Shown here one piece after another: positions 6,301 through 7,128 of a stretch of DNA of 7,128 nt (the first letter of the stretch is position 1; every line of letters starts with the position of its first letter). The notes beneath the pieces were generated by a model. That model saw only the letters and a list, made by a program, of their open reading frames with translations, was not told the DNA's origin and searched no databases. Position numbers and translations under genes: made by a program. Source of the stretch: an uncultured Flammeovirgaceae bacterium (GTDB taxonomy: Bacteria > Bacteroidota > Bacteroidia > Cytophagales > Cyclobacteriaceae); contig CAKZPJ010000259.1 of assembly GCA_937138955.1 (NCBI GenBank), positions 1-7,128 of the forward strand. The letters are read 5' to 3'.

Positions 6301-7128
6301 AGTCTGGTCCAATTAGAACGGATCTCAATATTTCTCACCTTACCGTGCGAGATACACTAGTGGGGGATTTTAAACTAGAGGCGGATAAAGCGGCAATGGG
6401 CGATAGCAACGCTGACTTGCTTAATGTGCTGGCCGCGCTTACCAGTCCCAACGGAAAACTTAATGTTGATGGAACCTACAATCTAGCTCAAGGAGCTGAA
6501 TCACCGATTGATCTTTCGTTGACTCTAGACCAATTTTTACTTGACCCTTGGCAAGCATTGCTAGAAGAACAGGTTAATGAACTTTCAGGAAAGTTATTTG
6601 CCGACCTAAGCATTACCGGAAGTCCTACTAAACCTAATATCCAAGGAATTTTCCGGTTTGGCGACCAAGTAGTGATAGCCCCAACTGTTTCCGGGGCGCG
6701 CTACCACCTCGAGAACCAACAACTAAATTTTCAGGGAGAAACATTAGCACTGAATGATTTTACGGTACTGGATTCGGCTCAAACCCCGGCAGTGCTGAAT
6801 GGCACTATTGCTTTTGCTGACCTTACCAATCCTTCGTTTGATTTAAGCTTCAATACTGAAGAGTTTATTTTCGTAAACAGCGAAAGTTATGAGAACGAAA
6901 CATTCTACGGAAGAGCAATTGCCTCCGCTGATGCCACCATTAGTGGCCCAATAAGCGATTTGGTGATTGAGGGCGATGCCGGAGTAAATGAGGGAACCGA
7001 TATGACTATTGCGCTGGTATCGGGCCCGGAAGAAGTGCAGCGAGCGGGCTTTGTAGAATTTGTGGACAGCAACGCTTTTTTGAAAGCCGATACCGTAAGT
7101 AGTGATTCTCTAAAATTACTGGATGACT
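3339..7128 (+). CDS. tamB: TamB-like (DUF490/AsmA-type) envelope protein, 3' end outside window
   Basis: A single open frame (1263 complete codons from the TTG at 3339) runs off the window. TamB-type proteins are anchored in the inner membrane, span the periplasm as a long beta structure, and act with an Omp85 partner (TamA/BamA) in outer-membrane protein assembly or in lipid transport. Numbering from TTG as 1, the TM anchor is at about 2-19, followed by LRLPPVQNFITGK and a conserved AsmA-like N-terminal stretch (VALEGIDIDW, YLGQLRVEIEPWALL). Two Thr/Pro/Ser/Asp-rich linkers lie at about 128-140 and 203-222. Long beta-type sequence follows, and the C-terminal DUF490 region begins around 1094 (GSPTKPNIQG) with F1189-Y-G, ISGPISDLVIEGDAG and GTDMTIAL. 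Bacteroidota TamB proteins usually have roughly 1450-1700 residues, so a few hundred are missing here because of the window edge. The start is unresolved: there is no in-frame ATG or GTG upstream, and the TTG cuts off an arginine (VQR) that would normally flank the anchor. The true N-terminus may lie nearer 3247 in another frame. Confidence 0.9.
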   Translation, partial: MLLIAGILFGLWLIIYIALRLPPVQNFITGKIAGVLEKKIGTPVALEGIDIDWLDAVEITGLYLEDQQQDTLLYLGQLRVEIEPWALLNKTLVIKQLQVRDTYANIYQVEGTDSLNFAYIPEALASADTTTQPTDTTSSSFTIEARQLLLNNIRADFVADSTEAHATLGELSLILDKLGLEKQHIQADELSIDRLEVALQLPKNTTPDSTAQSEPATPTPDSLENVINPSGYAFSLTDFSIDNSQVNYQVGPDKESTPQLDFESLLIADLGIQIADIEVGRTNASLNLEQLTFTEQRSGFSLQELALDAAVDMPQVQATLKELETGHSNLNGTVAVSLSLEDQMADLIKSLNFESKLDGSVISMQDAAYFTNALDSVPTLKNGKANLDWQVNIDEGAGSIQNLALRFDENILLKAEAQFEQLAKLDNSQAGSPFVKLTVEPLQTNLGFLQKIIGNDAGLPQLANDTLTLQASVEGRLDDITGDVQLRSSVGKLLAEGHYQQLAEGGMDIDASVQGQQLQVKKLLQALGQDTLARDFNQLTFQARLSANQTVTPTDTSFSQAKWDVKINQVDYKDYRYQGWNIEGYLADKQVTTAISYDDSLLNLSADASLDMRKSDLAYQLDLQLPNANLYRLNLVGDSVIVQDFNLIADLQGTHPDSIVGSVYIPSAQVIKDRERYQLDSLSLTAERTGDERNISLYSDYVDAFVRGKFLVGELPKAIEDFQQYYFTSYQSPYINLDTVSTFEAGGQQLELELHIKETPLLAQALVPELNIPDTLSLEAAFDSREKSLRVDLKAPHIDYGTNTVDSLYLYAITTERQINIDLFTNYVQVGSLNIPQFLIAGKLSGAPSEQLAADKKRLTTTELDLNVKMGEDESPYRLDLNTRVRSGSDTITVLMDDSEIVLDSTGWDFSNQGRIVYAKNYLDIDRVFLKRGDQELFISTKNENNRSDLQIAIEQFEIQPFLNSIDLEDYDIKGTLYGKTTLEDLFQSGPIRTDLNISHLTVRDTLVGDFKLEADKAAMGDSNADLLNVLAALTSPNGKLNVDGTYNLAQGAESPIDLSLTLDQFLLDPWQALLEEQVNELSGKLFADLSITGSPTKPNIQGIFRFGDQVVIAPTVSGARYHLENQQLNFQGETLALNDFTVLDSAQTPAVLNGTIAFADLTNPSFDLSFNTEEFIFVNSESYENETFYGRAIASADATISGPISDLVIEGDAGVNEGTDMTIALVSGPEEVQRAGFVEFVDSNAFLKADTVSSDSLKLLDD

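Overview
The window looks like chromosomal DNA of a Bacteroidota bacterium, probably of the Cytophagia type. The evidence is three leftward genes in the DUF58 / small membrane protein / BatA-like order typical of Bacteroidota Bat (aerotolerance) operons, the absence of clear Shine-Dalgarno sites, and a very long TamB-like envelope protein whose C-terminal part matches the Bacteroidota version of the family. Taxonomy is inferred from gene content and style only.

Left part (about 1-3020, minus strand): a three-gene operon read right to left. It starts with a soluble DUF58 protein (3020-2127), followed by a signal-peptide plus single-TM BatD/DUF4381-like protein (2012-1086), then a membrane-anchored von Willebrand A protein with a complete MIDAS motif (BatA-like, 1102-47). 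The last two genes overlap by 17 bp. The first two are separated by 114 bp that is almost entirely a degenerate, phase-locked 7-bp repeat running from stop codon to start codon. Downstream of the BatA-like gene is a perfect 10-bp inverted repeat at the window edge. BatB/BatC homologues would be expected beyond it but are not visible. No moxR-type ATPase lies directly upstream of the DUF58 gene, where it is usually found.

Middle (3021-about 3338): a divergent intergenic region with small inverted repeats and only weak promoter candidates.

Right part (about 3339-7128, plus strand): one uninterrupted reading frame that leaves the window. It encodes a TamB/AsmA-like protein with an N-terminal membrane anchor, more than 1000 residues of predominantly beta-type sequence and the beginning of the TamB C-terminal (DUF490) domain. 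This frame has no ATG or GTG before the membrane anchor. The nearest ATG (3247) is in another frame, so the start is a TTG, an atypical codon, or the frame is disrupted by an indel or frameshift near a T6/A5 tract.

Functionally both transcription units serve the cell envelope. The Bat set is a membrane-anchored VWA/DUF58 complex, and the TamB-like protein is a periplasm-spanning factor for outer-membrane protein insertion or lipid transport. I see no mobile elements, RNA genes or CRISPR arrays. The least ordinary items are the heptad-repeat spacer and the unresolved tamB start.
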